Assembly: GCA_965215445.1 (NCBI GenBank)
Contig: CBDCDT010000002.1
Coordinates: 1,178,001-1,242,000 of the forward strand
Length of the DNA: 64,000 bases
From: CBDBLK01 sp965215445
Lineage (GTDB): Bacteria; Bdellovibrionota; Bacteriovoracia; Bacteriovoracales; Bacteriovoracaceae
Direction of reading: 5' to 3'
This document shows positions 16,845-25,644 of this stretch, piece after piece. Numbering within the stretch: position 1 is the stretch's first letter; every line of letters begins with the position of its first letter. Under the pieces are notes generated by a model that made no database searches, was not told the DNA's origin, and was given only the letters and a program-made list of their open reading frames with translations. The translations under genes were made by a program, and so were the position numbers.

Positions 16845-17828
16845 TCAGTTTCCTTGGTTTATATTTTGTTTAAAGAGAGGGAGCAGGCCTTTAACTTGAG
16901 GATCGACGATGGTGACATTTTCCATTTTTTGGAATAGCTCTTGCATGGTTTCCAAATAAAGTCTGCGCCGAGTGATACTGGGTGCCCGGCGGTATTCCTT
17001 GAGAACCGATAAAAATTTCTGGGCGTCTCCTTCGGCAGTATTAACAAGGGCGTTGGCGTAACCTTGGGCCTCGGAAACTTGTTGTTCGGCCTTGCCGCGG
17101 GCCTCGGGAATGATGCGGTTGTAACTTTCTTCCGCTTGGTTGATGACTTTTTCTTGTTCTTGTTTGGCGGCGTTGACTTCATTAAAACTTTTTTTGACCA
17201 ATTCTGGGGGATTTACGTCTTGCAATTTGACGGTGACAATTTTGACTCCCATATCGTATTTGTCTAACACTCCTTGAGTCAGGATTTTGGCCTGCTCGGC
17301 AATTTCCACCCGGCCGGTGGTCAATACTTCGGTGACGAGCCGATCGCCAACCACTCTGCGCATGATGGATTCGGAGACATCCCTGATATTTTGTCTGGGT
17401 TCACTGGTTTGAAAAATGTACTTAAAGGGATCGGCGATTTGATATTGAACCACCCATTCAACGTCGGCGACGTTGAGGTCGCCGGTCAACATCAAGGATT
17501 CAATTCCAAAGTTGCGGTTTGAATAAACAGTTCTGCGCTCCTGCGAGTTTTGGGTTCTAAATCCAAACTCCTCTTGCAAGACGCGTTTGGTTTTAATGTG
17601 AATAACGCGATCGACACCAAAGGGAATCTTAAAGTGCAGTCCCGGTGGGTAAGTGCCCAGGTATTTGCCAAAACGGATAATCACCGCCTCTTCGTCGGGT
17701 TCCACCGTATAAAAGGAAGTTGTACCGCCTATCAGAAGTGCCAGTCCCGTGACGGCGGGCCAGAAAAATCTCATGATTTTTTGCAAATCCCGTTTCATTC
17801 TTTCCAGGTCATTTTGAGGTTCCATCAT
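16845..17828 (-). CDS. hflK: FtsH protease activity modulator HflK
   Basis: 327 residues. One anchor (FFWPAVTGLALLIGGTTSFY) and the SPFH domain with YTVEPDEEAVIIRFGKY, PGLHFKIPFGVD, then VKLQDVNPPELVKKSFNEVNAAKQEQEK, the helical HflK signature. It lacks the Gly-rich N-terminal extension of enterobacterial HflK. The start (17828, or the adjacent Met at 17825) overlaps the biotin-carrier gene stop, so membrane-protease control and acyl-CoA carboxylation are transcribed together. Confidence 0.95.
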   Translation of the reverse strand: MMEPQNDLERMKRDLQKIMRFFWPAVTGLALLIGGTTSFYTVEPDEEAVIIRFGKYLGTYPPGLHFKIPFGVDRVIHIKTKRVLQEEFGFRTQNSQERRTVYSNRNFGIESLMLTGDLNVADVEWVVQYQIADPFKYIFQTSEPRQNIRDVSESIMRRVVGDRLVTEVLTTGRVEIAEQAKILTQGVLDKYDMGVKIVTVKLQDVNPPELVKKSFNEVNAAKQEQEKVINQAEESYNRIIPEARGKAEQQVSEAQGYANALVNTAEGDAQKFLSVLKEYRRAPSITRRRLYLETMQELFQKMENVTIVDPQVKGLLPLFKQNINQGN

Positions 17829-18346
17829 TTTCCTTCAGTTGAGTTGGCAAGTTCCATAGTGGTAAATCCTGCCTCCAGAGTTTGTCCTTCTTGACAGTGA
17901 ATCGCCTTGACAATTCCACTGCGTGCGCTTTTGACTTCATTTTCCATTTTCATGGCCTCGAGAATAAACAGCACATCACCAGGTCTGACCGGGTCGCCCT
18001 CTCGAACATTGATTTTGACCACTTTGCCGGGCATTTGTGTGCGCAACTCTCCACCGTTGGCAGTAAAGGCCCCTGAAGGCCTGAAGCCGCGATAGAGGTC
18101 AAAAACCTGACTGACGCTTACAATTTGTGAAGGCCAGGTTTGTTCGGCCAATTTGCACCATCTCTTTCCATCGTTTGAACTAAAATAATTCCCGGCCAAT
18201 TTTCGGATGAAAAAATGTTGCTGGTGGAGGATTTTCTCGTTTTCGACTGTTGTGTATTCAAATTCCATCAGCGCAGGATTATGCCGTATACTTTTTACCA
18301 AGTCAATAGTTATGGGATTGGTTTGGTTTGCCAAATAATATCTCAT
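17825..18346 (-). CDS. Biotin carboxyl carrier protein of acyl-CoA carboxylase
   Basis: 173 residues. The last 75 form the biotinyl domain, with the biotin-accepting lysine in EAMKMENEV, preceded by MPGKVVKINVREGDPVRPGD. The N-terminal about 90 residues resemble the linker/BT region found in the alpha subunits of propionyl-CoA carboxylases, so the gene is probably the detached C-terminal half of a PccA-type alpha subunit. Both ends overlap neighbours by 4 bp. Confidence 0.9.
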   Translation of the reverse strand: MRYYLANQTNPITIDLVKSIRHNPALMEFEYTTVENEKILHQQHFFIRKLAGNYFSSNDGKRWCKLAEQTWPSQIVSVSQVFDLYRGFRPSGAFTANGGELRTQMPGKVVKINVREGDPVRPGDVLFILEAMKMENEVKSARSGIVKAIHCQEGQTLEAGFTTMELANSTEGK

Positions 18347-19773
18347 CTCATCGCCTCTGCATTTTGAAATTCTGCCAAGGCCAATTGATGGTAGATGGCG
18401 CTATAGTCAATTTGATCGGGCAGCATTTTTTCCAGTGCTCTTTCCTCCAAATATTTGGTGGAATAGTTGCCACCGCAAAAATGGGGCTCTTCAAAGATCA
18501 GGCGGTGGAGGGGAATATTATTTTTCAGTCCTTGAATGGAAAGTTCTCGCAATGCGCATTTCATTTTGTCTATTGCCTGTTTGCGGTTAAAGGCCTTGAT
18601 GATGAGTTTGCCCACCATCGGGTCAAAATCGGGGGTGACTTTCAGGCCCAAATACAGGCAGTGGTCAAAGCGCGTCCCCTGGGGAAAATGAGTTTTCAGG
18701 CCAGTGACTGTGCCGGGGGCGGGTAACATAGTGGACGGGTCTTCGGCACAAATGCGGCACTCAATGGCGTGTCCCATGCGCCCGATTTCTTCTTGCGAGG
18801 AAAATCCCAAATCTTCTTCAAAGGCAACTTTAATCATGGAGGTTAAAAGATCAATTCCCGTGATTTCTTCAGTGATGGGGTGTTCGACCTGGATACGGGT
18901 GTTCATCTCCAAAAAATAGAATTTGCGGTCTTCCCCCATAATAAATTCCACTGTTCCGGCGGAGTTGTAGTTGACTGCTTTGGCGAGTTTGACTGCCGTT
19001 TCGCAAATTTCCCGGCGCAGCTTTTCGTCATCGCCAATAAAAGGTGAAGGTGCTTCTTCTACAATTTTTTGATGCCGGCGTTGAATGGAACACTCGCGCT
19101 CAAAAAGGTGCCAGATGCGGCCCTTTTTGTCTCCCAAAATTTGAACTTCAATGTGGTGGGGATTTTCAATCAGTTTTTCAACTAAAAATTCGCCATTTCC
19201 AAAGGCCGTTTCGGCCTCTCTGACTACGCTTTCAAATTGCTTGTGAATATCTTCGGAGGAAAAACAAGCGCGCATACCGCGTCCCCCACCCCCTGCCACC
19301 GCTTTGAGAAGTACGGGGTATCCAATCTTTTTTGCAGAAGTCAGCGCTTCTTTCACGTTGGACACGGGCCTTGCATCTCCGGGAATGACGGGAACTCCCG
19401 CCTTGATGGCCAGTGCTTTGGAAGTGGCCTTGTCGCCCATGCTTTTTATGGCCTGGGGATGGGGGCCGATAAAGACAGTACCTTGGGCGTCGAGGGCCTG
19501 GGCAAAGTCTGCATTTTCAGAGAGAAAACCGTAGCCGGGATGGACTCCGTCGATCTTTTCTTGGCGTGCAAGCTCGGTGAGTGCGTCGATATTCAAATAA
19601 GTTTCAGCGTGGGTTTTGCCCGGCAGGTGTACCCATTCATCGCAAAAACCCAAATGGGCGGCATCGGGTTCGTTGTCCGTCCAAACGCCTACTGCCGTGT
19701 ACCCCAGTTCCCTGATTGCTTTGGCCACGCGAATGGCGATTTCCCCTCGATTGGCAATTAAAATGCGTTTCAT
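18343..19773 (-). CDS. Biotin carboxylase subunit of acyl-CoA carboxylase
   Basis: 476 residues. An ATP-grasp biotin carboxylase: KRILIANRGEIAIRV at the start, HPGYGFLSENADFA, the Gly-rich ATP loop KAVAGGGGRGMR, RRHQKIVEEAPSP, EFIMGEDRKFYFLEMNTRIQVEHPITE, and a C-terminal EDP and G-T-F-D-H region. It carboxylates biotin on the carrier encoded next. Sequence and context (PccB-type carboxyltransferase upstream) point to propionyl-/acyl-CoA carboxylase rather than AccC of fatty-acid synthesis. Confidence 0.93.
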   Translation of the reverse strand: MKRILIANRGEIAIRVAKAIRELGYTAVGVWTDNEPDAAHLGFCDEWVHLPGKTHAETYLNIDALTELARQEKIDGVHPGYGFLSENADFAQALDAQGTVFIGPHPQAIKSMGDKATSKALAIKAGVPVIPGDARPVSNVKEALTSAKKIGYPVLLKAVAGGGGRGMRACFSSEDIHKQFESVVREAETAFGNGEFLVEKLIENPHHIEVQILGDKKGRIWHLFERECSIQRRHQKIVEEAPSPFIGDDEKLRREICETAVKLAKAVNYNSAGTVEFIMGEDRKFYFLEMNTRIQVEHPITEEITGIDLLTSMIKVAFEEDLGFSSQEEIGRMGHAIECRICAEDPSTMLPAPGTVTGLKTHFPQGTRFDHCLYLGLKVTPDFDPMVGKLIIKAFNRKQAIDKMKCALRELSIQGLKNNIPLHRLIFEEPHFCGGNYSTKYLEERALEKMLPDQIDYSAIYHQLALAEFQNAEAMR

Positions 19774-21338
19774 AGGGGAATATTTCCGTGTTTTCTGGAA
19801 GCTCGCTCGGCCTTTTTATTTTTTAGTGCCGACAGGTATTGGTAAATTTTCCGACGGGTGTTTTCGGGCAAAATGACGGCATCGACATAACCCAGTTCTG
19901 CCGCCTTGTAGGGGCTGGCAAATTCATCTTCATAGTTTTCGATCAGTTCCGCTTTTTTGCGGTCAAAGTCTTTTTTTGAAAGGTCTTTGAGTTGATGGCG
20001 AAAAATAATGTTGACCGCTCCTTCCGCCCCCATCACCGCAATTTCTGCCGAGGGGTAGGCGAGGTTGACGTCGGCGCGAATGTGCTTGGAGGCCATTACG
20101 TCGTAGGCCCCACCGTAGGCCTTGCGGGTAATCAAAGTGATGAGGGGAACTGTCGCTTCGGCATAGGCGTACAACAATTTGGCCCCATGGGTGATGATGC
20201 CTCCGTATTCCTGAACAGTTCCCGGCAAAAAACCGGGAACGTCTACCAGAGTGAGAAGGGGGATGTTAAAAGCGTCGCAAAAGCGAATAAAGCGGGCCGC
20301 TTTGCGGGAAGAATTAATATCCAAAACTCCCGCCAGAACTTGGGGCTGGTTGGCCACAATGCCAATTTTAATTCCTCCAATACTGGCAAACCCGGTGATG
20401 ATATTTTTGGCGTAGTCTTTGGAAACCTCCAAAAAGTGTCCACGATCGACAATTTCGAGAATGATTTCTTTCATGTCGTAGGGTTTCTTGGGATCGGCCG
20501 GGACAATATTTTTGAGTTTGTCGTTGCTTCTAAGAGTTGAGTCGGAACTCACCTCTTCCCGACATTTGTCGCTATTGGAGGCCGGCAAGTAGTAGAGCAG
20601 TTCGCGCACGCGCGCAAAACACTCATCTTCATCGGGACACTCAAAATGGGCCACCCCCGAAATTTGGTTGTGGGTTTTGGCACCACCCAGTTTTTCTTTA
20701 GTGACTTCTTCGTGAGTGACAGTTTTGATAACATCCGGGCCAGTGACAAACATATAGGAGGTTTGGTCTACCATAAAAATAAAATCGGTTATGGCCGGAG
20801 AGTAGACAGCGCCGCCAGCACATGGCCCCATCACCAGAGAAATTTGTGGGATGATGCCCGAACACTTCACATTGCGGTAAAAAATTTCCGCGTAGCCCCC
20901 CAGCGAGGCCACGCCCTCCTGAATACGCGCTCCCCCCGAATCGTTGATGCCGATAAAGGGAATCCGATTTTGCAAAGCGAAATCTATCACTTTGCAGATT
21001 TTTTTGGCGTGGGCGGCCCCAAGTGCTCCGCCCCAGCAAGTGAAGTCCTGACTGTATAGTGCGACACGTTGACCGCCGACAGTACCCAGGCCGGTCACCA
21101 CCCCGTCGCCCAAAGTTTTTTGCTTTTCCATGCCAAAGTGGTGGCAGTTGTGGGAGACGAGCCGGTCAAATTCTACAAAGGAAGTGGGGTCGAGGAAGCG
21201 CTCAATGCGCTCGCGGGCGGTATATTTGCCCTGAGCGTGTTGTTTTTCTATGCGCGAAGCACCACCACCCTGGCCGCTTGCCTCATAAAGCTTGGAAAAG
21301 CGTTCGCGCTTTTGTTGAGATTTTTCATTGCTATGCAT
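19770..21338 (-). CDS. Propionyl/acyl-CoA carboxylase carboxyltransferase (beta) subunit
   Basis: 522 residues, the standard PccB length. Crotonase-fold carboxyltransferase with GKYTARERIERFLDP, FGMEKQKTLGDGVVTG, YSQDFTCWGGALG, NDSGGARIQEGV, SLVMGPCAGGAVYSPA, VTGPDVIKTVTHEEV and the C-terminal AYGGAYDVMASKHI and AEIAVMGAEGAV. It transfers CO2 from carboxybiotin to the acyl-CoA, probably propionyl-CoA. ATG at 21338 is chosen; AAGG lies 13 nt upstream. First gene of the operon CT-BC-BCCP-hflK-hflC. Confidence 0.94.
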   Translation of the reverse strand: MHSNEKSQQKRERFSKLYEASGQGGGASRIEKQHAQGKYTARERIERFLDPTSFVEFDRLVSHNCHHFGMEKQKTLGDGVVTGLGTVGGQRVALYSQDFTCWGGALGAAHAKKICKVIDFALQNRIPFIGINDSGGARIQEGVASLGGYAEIFYRNVKCSGIIPQISLVMGPCAGGAVYSPAITDFIFMVDQTSYMFVTGPDVIKTVTHEEVTKEKLGGAKTHNQISGVAHFECPDEDECFARVRELLYYLPASNSDKCREEVSSDSTLRSNDKLKNIVPADPKKPYDMKEIILEIVDRGHFLEVSKDYAKNIITGFASIGGIKIGIVANQPQVLAGVLDINSSRKAARFIRFCDAFNIPLLTLVDVPGFLPGTVQEYGGIITHGAKLLYAYAEATVPLITLITRKAYGGAYDVMASKHIRADVNLAYPSAEIAVMGAEGAVNIIFRHQLKDLSKKDFDRKKAELIENYEDEFASPYKAAELGYVDAVILPENTRRKIYQYLSALKNKKAERASRKHGNIPL

Positions 21339-21419
21339 AAAAAGACCTTGTAGCGCAATACTACTGCGTTTGAAGGCCATTGGTCAAAAGAAACACAGCG
21401 TGGTACTACCCACCACTAA

Positions 21420-22619
21420 ATGAAAGCGGTTTTTGTTGCCATTCTTTTACTCACGACACCTACCGTTGCGGCAGAAAATTTGTCTTGTCGCAAGCTCTTC
21501 GGCCTTGTTACGGGTATGCTTATGCCTCCCGTTAAAGGTGTCCCCATGTTCAGCTTGATGTATCTTCCCGGCAAAAAACTGGCCTCCGCTCCAGGGATTG
21601 AAATTGCCGGTTTTCTCAAAAATGCCGGTACCTTTAGGGAGGTAGCAGAAAAATTAGCGCAGAGAGTAGAGCGTTTTGACCGGGACATGGAAAGTTTGGG
21701 GTTTATCGTGCCCGAGTCGTCCAGAATTGTACTTTTTAACAAGGCCTCCTTTTCTGTTCTGCCCAGAATGAGAAGTATCTACTCTGTGAGGTTTCCCATT
21801 TTTAATGTGTGGAAGAGGAGGCAACAGAGGTTGATTGTCATCGATCCTCCCAATCCTGATTATTTGCACGAACTTCTTTATAGCGCAGACGTGGTTTTGC
21901 ACGAGCGCTCGCACGATTTTTTACTCTATACCTACGGCAGAGGCGGACTTGTTGTAGAAAACAAAACCATCAATGAGGCGCTGGCCGATTTTTTTGCGAT
22001 TCATGCATTGGATGACCCCCAAGTGGGACGATATACTTATCGAGATATTTCTCCATTGAGGGATATTGATAAAAGAGTAACTGATACAAAATTTGGGATG
22101 AAAGTTTTATCTGGTGCTGACGACATTCAAAAGGGCGATTATCACGCCAATTCGGTTTTCTTTTCCCATATTTTATGGGAAGTGAGAAAACGCCTGGGCG
22201 TTGAAGAAACTACAAAAATCCTCAAACCCTTTGTGGATAACCTCAATCTATACCGCCAAAGTTTTGAACATTGGTATCCAGAGTTTGCCAGAAGTAAGCA
22301 TTTGGAACTCAAATTTAGAGGTGACCTCTTGTACTTTTTGGCGGTACTCAACAAGACTGTCAACGGAGCGGAAATTAATCAGGTCATCGCCGAAGTTGTT
22401 AAAGAGTGGGGATTTAACTTGGGAGAGATTAAAAATATTTCCCGTTATATGAAACAAAACGGTGAAATCACGGGCCTTAATCTGGCACTGGAACGGAAGA
22501 TAAGTACTAATTTTGCCATAATCAACACCGAAAGTTTGGTGTTGAGAAACGGAGGGGCCATCCTCTTTTTACTGGGGGGTTGGAAAATTGCTACTTGGAT
22601 GTTTGATAAGAGTGAATAA
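21420..22619 (+). CDS. Putative secreted zinc metalloprotease (gluzincin-like), paralogue A
   Basis: 399 residues. A cleavable-looking signal (MKAVFVAILLLTTPTVAAE) precedes a domain with VVLHERSHDF (HExxH, His161-Glu162-His165) and, 21 residues later, TINEALADFFAIH, where Glu186 and Asp190 match the ExxxD third-ligand helix of thermolysin-type gluzincins. Those residues show a plausible complete zinc site, although overall similarity to M4 or M36 peptidases is not evident. A C-terminal hydrophobic stretch (GGAILFLLGGWKIATWMF) could anchor it in the membrane. It overlaps paralogue B by 8 bp. Confidence 0.7.
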   Translation: MKAVFVAILLLTTPTVAAENLSCRKLFGLVTGMLMPPVKGVPMFSLMYLPGKKLASAPGIEIAGFLKNAGTFREVAEKLAQRVERFDRDMESLGFIVPESSRIVLFNKASFSVLPRMRSIYSVRFPIFNVWKRRQQRLIVIDPPNPDYLHELLYSADVVLHERSHDFLLYTYGRGGLVVENKTINEALADFFAIHALDDPQVGRYTYRDISPLRDIDKRVTDTKFGMKVLSGADDIQKGDYHANSVFFSHILWEVRKRLGVEETTKILKPFVDNLNLYRQSFEHWYPEFARSKHLELKFRGDLLYFLAVLNKTVNGAEINQVIAEVVKEWGFNLGEIKNISRYMKQNGEITGLNLALERKISTNFAIINTESLVLRNGGAILFLLGGWKIATWMFDKSE

Positions 22620-23931
22620 ACTCAAATTTTTATTCTTGTTACTGCCTTTCAACCTGGCAGCAGAAAGTAATTGTCTTGAACTCGTCTCCAAATTGGGGAT
22701 GGGGGCGGGCAAGGCCAAAATACGCTATCAAAGAATTGGTACGAAATTGCAGGAATTTGTTGAAGACCTGCGCGATACTCACAAGATTGCTTTCCAAGAG
22801 AGTTGCGGCCTATGTGAAATTTCTTTGAGGCCTTTTCAAAAACTTGTATCATTGCACGATTTTGAAGTGGTGGCCTCGCCCTCGGTAGCTCCTGTTTTGA
22901 AAAAGTTGGCAGCGAGAATTATTTTGAACATGCAGACTTTTGATCAAAAGGTGCAGCAGTGGGGTTTTGTCGTGCCAGAGTCCAACCGCGTGCTCTTTTG
23001 GGACAGAACGGGAAGAGAGCGTTCGGACGTTTTTGGGGGAGTTTATTATCCCATGTATCCAGTTTTTAATTTTTGGCGGGGAAAAATGCAAAACTTGACG
23101 GTCTTTGAAACTGTTAAGGATGAATTGGATGAAACCATAAAATACGCCAATGATCGCAGCGTACTCTTTCACGAGCGCACCCATGCGTCCATTTTTAGAA
23201 CCTACAACTCAAAAGCGTTTATCAATACCCATATTGTTTTTCAGGAGGCCATGGCAGATTTTTTTTCTGCTCACGCATTGGACGACCCTGGAATTATGCC
23301 TCTTTCCAGCAACACATTCCTAAGAGATATAAGCACCAAGTCGTACTACGTTGAAGCTTTAGAGAAAACTTTTAAAATAACCGATTTGGCCGATGTCAGC
23401 GAGTTCACACTCTACTCCAACTCCATGCTCATTTCAAACGTCTTGTGGCGAGTGCGCGAGATTATCGGCTCCGATCGGATGTCAAAAATGTTAAGGCCCT
23501 TGATAGACAACCTCAACGGTTATAGGGCCAGCTTCGAGGCCCAGTTTATGGACTTTGAAGTTCTCAAAGGCATTGAAAACTCTGAAAAGTATATCGACTA
23601 TGTGGATTATCGCGACAAATTCGCCAACGACTTTCAATATTTTTTGGCGGTATTAAAGAGAACCGCCAAGGATACAGAAAACTTTATCAAGGTTGACCAG
23701 GTTGTCACAGGGGTTGCAGACGATCTCAAACTCAATTCCAACCGCATTGATTATATTGCTGGACATATAAAAAAAGGTGATGACCTTTTTGCCTACAATA
23801 AAAGAGAAATAACCGCCGTATCCAGAAATATGCTATTTAAGAGCTTTGGATATTTGCTATTGGAAAACAATTTTTGGTTTGCAAGTGGTGCTGTCTTGGG
23901 GTACGGGATAGGTGTTTTAAGTTTGCTGTAA
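22612..23931 (+). CDS. Putative secreted zinc metalloprotease (gluzincin-like), paralogue B
   Basis: 439 residues, starting at a GTG inside the last codons of paralogue A. Signal peptide MNKLKFLFLLLPFNLAAES. The zinc motif LFHERTHASIF (His187-Glu188-His191) is followed after the same 21-residue distance by VFQEAMADFFSAHALDDPG (Glu212, Asp216). The region between GFVVPESNR and the zinc helix, and NSMLISNVLWRVRE...LRPLIDNLNGYRASFE after it, align with paralogue A, showing tandem duplication with strong divergence but full conservation of the metal-binding spacing. C-terminal hydrophobic segment as in A. Confidence 0.7.
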   Translation: MNKLKFLFLLLPFNLAAESNCLELVSKLGMGAGKAKIRYQRIGTKLQEFVEDLRDTHKIAFQESCGLCEISLRPFQKLVSLHDFEVVASPSVAPVLKKLAARIILNMQTFDQKVQQWGFVVPESNRVLFWDRTGRERSDVFGGVYYPMYPVFNFWRGKMQNLTVFETVKDELDETIKYANDRSVLFHERTHASIFRTYNSKAFINTHIVFQEAMADFFSAHALDDPGIMPLSSNTFLRDISTKSYYVEALEKTFKITDLADVSEFTLYSNSMLISNVLWRVREIIGSDRMSKMLRPLIDNLNGYRASFEAQFMDFEVLKGIENSEKYIDYVDYRDKFANDFQYFLAVLKRTAKDTENFIKVDQVVTGVADDLKLNSNRIDYIAGHIKKGDDLFAYNKREITAVSRNMLFKSFGYLLLENNFWFASGAVLGYGIGVLSLL

Positions 23932-23934
23932 CTG

Positions 23935-23982
23935 CTCACACTTACCTTGCTTTTATCGCAGTTTTTCATTGGAGTGTGAGTA
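23935..23982. repeat. Intergenic hairpin repeat, copy 2 (short form)
   Basis: A perfect inverted repeat CTCACACT (23935-23942) / AGTGTGAG (23973-23980) encloses a 30-nt loop. The 44-nt core (23939-23982) is 80% identical, without gaps, to 7195-7238. It lies between two convergent genes, right after the paralogue B stop, where a bidirectional terminator could be expected, but it lacks a GC-rich stem with a T-run. Confidence 0.5.
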
Positions 23983-23983
23983 A

Positions 23984-24475
23984 TTACGCTTTGAGAACAA
24001 AACATGCTTTTTCCCTACGGAGCATCTCATAAGGGGTTACAAATTTTATTCTTAAACCAACACAAATGTTGGGTATTTTGATTTTCTTTAATGATAATGA
24101 AGGTATTTCGTGGGTAACGACAGTATAGCTCCCTGCCATTGCTTGGGCCATAAGGTAGAGGTCTGCACTGCGTAGAAATATTTCTACGGCGGTAGGGTCA
24201 TATTTTTTTGACCGTACCCATTCTATGATTTGATTCATTGCTGGGAAGATATTGCCATCAGAGGCCACGAAAAAACTTTGCTCGCATTTTTCTATCCATT
24301 CTTTCAAATCGTCTTCGGCAGCATTAATTTCTTCACGAACTCTGTCTACGCTGAATACGCTTCCTTTTTCATTTGCGTACATCATCCAATCCCAGAAGCC
24401 AGGGCAAAAATCAAATCCATAGTGAAGGTTTTTAGCAGTGATGAAGACATTTGTATCAAGTAAATATTTAGTCAC
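23984..24475 (-). CDS. PIN-domain protein (DUF4411 family), putative toxin
   Basis: 163 residues. It opens with KYLLDTNVFI (the first catalytic Asp of PIN ribonucleases), followed by REEINAAEDDLKEW, then SADLYLMAQAMAGSYTVVTHE, with the second acidic pair region (Asp in ADLYLMAQA). This is the DUF4411 branch of PIN domains, regularly paired with an XRE-ImmA/IrrE protein in toxin-antitoxin-like modules. The GTG start overlaps the upstream stop as GTGA, so it is translated after that partner. An RNase role is inferred from the fold, not shown. Confidence 0.85.
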   Translation of the reverse strand: MTKYLLDTNVFITAKNLHYGFDFCPGFWDWMMYANEKGSVFSVDRVREEINAAEDDLKEWIEKCEQSFFVASDGNIFPAMNQIIEWVRSKKYDPTAVEIFLRSADLYLMAQAMAGSYTVVTHEIPSLSLKKIKIPNICVGLRIKFVTPYEMLRREKACFVLKA

Positions 24476-25614
24476 ACCAATACCCCAAGCCTTTTTCCCA
24501 TTTCTTCAAGGGTTCTTACCTTCTTTACATCCAATAAGCGAAGGGCCTCTGTAAATGATGTTTGTCCTTCAAATGTAGATGCTATTACTTCACGGGCAAA
24601 TTGCTTGCCTATTCGCACATTTGCTGTTCGATAAAAATCTCCACCACTCTTGCGTGGTAGCCTCTTTAGTCTTCCCAATTCTTTTTTCCATATTTCTTCA
24701 AATTGTCTTTTCCCGATAACACCTCCATCGAAGAGTCTACGGATGACGACCAGAGAACTGACTTTGTAGGTTTTGGTAAGCCTGTCAATTTCTTTGACTG
24801 GGCCTTTTCTAAATTTTTCTTTTCTTATCATTTTGAGCGGAACGAGAAATTCTGCCGCCACTTTATTACACCAAACTTCAATATTGTTTGAAGACCCTGA
24901 GAATAAATCAGTATCACTCAAGGCACTTTTTCCCAACCAGAGGTGGGCCAATTCGTGGGCAATAGTGAACATTTGGGCGGACTTGGAATCGGCACCATTG
25001 ACAAAAACCAAGGGAGCAAGATTATCACTCAAAGCAAATCCTCGGAATTCATCGACATCAAGTTTACGTTTGGTATTGCTTCCGACTACTCCATTAATCA
25101 TTACCATAATTCCCATATCTTCGGCCTTTTTCACAAACGAGCGGAGGGCATCTGTCCATGTGGCAAATTCCTTTCGTTCTCGTAAATTGAGGCCTAGGGC
25201 CTGGCGCATTTTTTCGGCCGTTGTTTCGACAGAACTTCTCACATTGACAGAACCAATAAATTTGAGGGGACTGTGTCCGGTAAAACGAAGATGCTCCTGA
25301 TACCAGTATTGCCGTCTTTGGCATAAGTAAATGGTATCGAGCAAATGAGGGCTAGGCCTTGAAATCTCTCTATTTCCTACAGTTCTAAGGTCGGGAATAG
25401 GTATATTTTCTACGGGAGGTTTTTTAAAAAAGAAATATCCGACGGGTACATAGACGGCCTTGGCAAATGCTTCAAGCTGTTTGAGGGTAGGTTTTTCTTT
25501 TCCGCTCTCCCATTCTTTCAATTTTTTGAATCGCTTGATTAAATCCCTGATGTCGTAGTCTGCACGTTCTCTTGCCCAACGTAAAAGTTCGGGTTTGACA
25601 GGCACTCTTAGCAT
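24472..25614 (-). CDS. XRE-family regulator with ImmA/IrrE metallopeptidase domain
   Basis: 380 residues. The N-terminal 60 form a helix-turn-helix-like region (LLRWARERADYD...KLKEWESGKEKPTLKQLEAFAKA), a linker IPIPDLRT follows, and the central domain has the ImmA/IrrE zinc signature AHELAHLWLG and a downstream NKVAAEFLVP with the third ligand. Such COG2856 proteins cleave or sequester regulators, and they act as antitoxin partners of DUF4411 PIN proteins. It sits 30 bp downstream of the cytosine methyltransferase and overlaps the PIN gene by 4 bp. Confidence 0.88.
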   Translation of the reverse strand: MLRVPVKPELLRWARERADYDIRDLIKRFKKLKEWESGKEKPTLKQLEAFAKAVYVPVGYFFFKKPPVENIPIPDLRTVGNREISRPSPHLLDTIYLCQRRQYWYQEHLRFTGHSPLKFIGSVNVRSSVETTAEKMRQALGLNLRERKEFATWTDALRSFVKKAEDMGIMVMINGVVGSNTKRKLDVDEFRGFALSDNLAPLVFVNGADSKSAQMFTIAHELAHLWLGKSALSDTDLFSGSSNNIEVWCNKVAAEFLVPLKMIRKEKFRKGPVKEIDRLTKTYKVSSLVVIRRLFDGGVIGKRQFEEIWKKELGRLKRLPRKSGGDFYRTANVRIGKQFAREVIASTFEGQTSFTEALRLLDVKKVRTLEEMGKRLGVLV

Positions 25615-25644
25615 CTTTTTATTTTCCCACAGAAAAAAAGAAGA

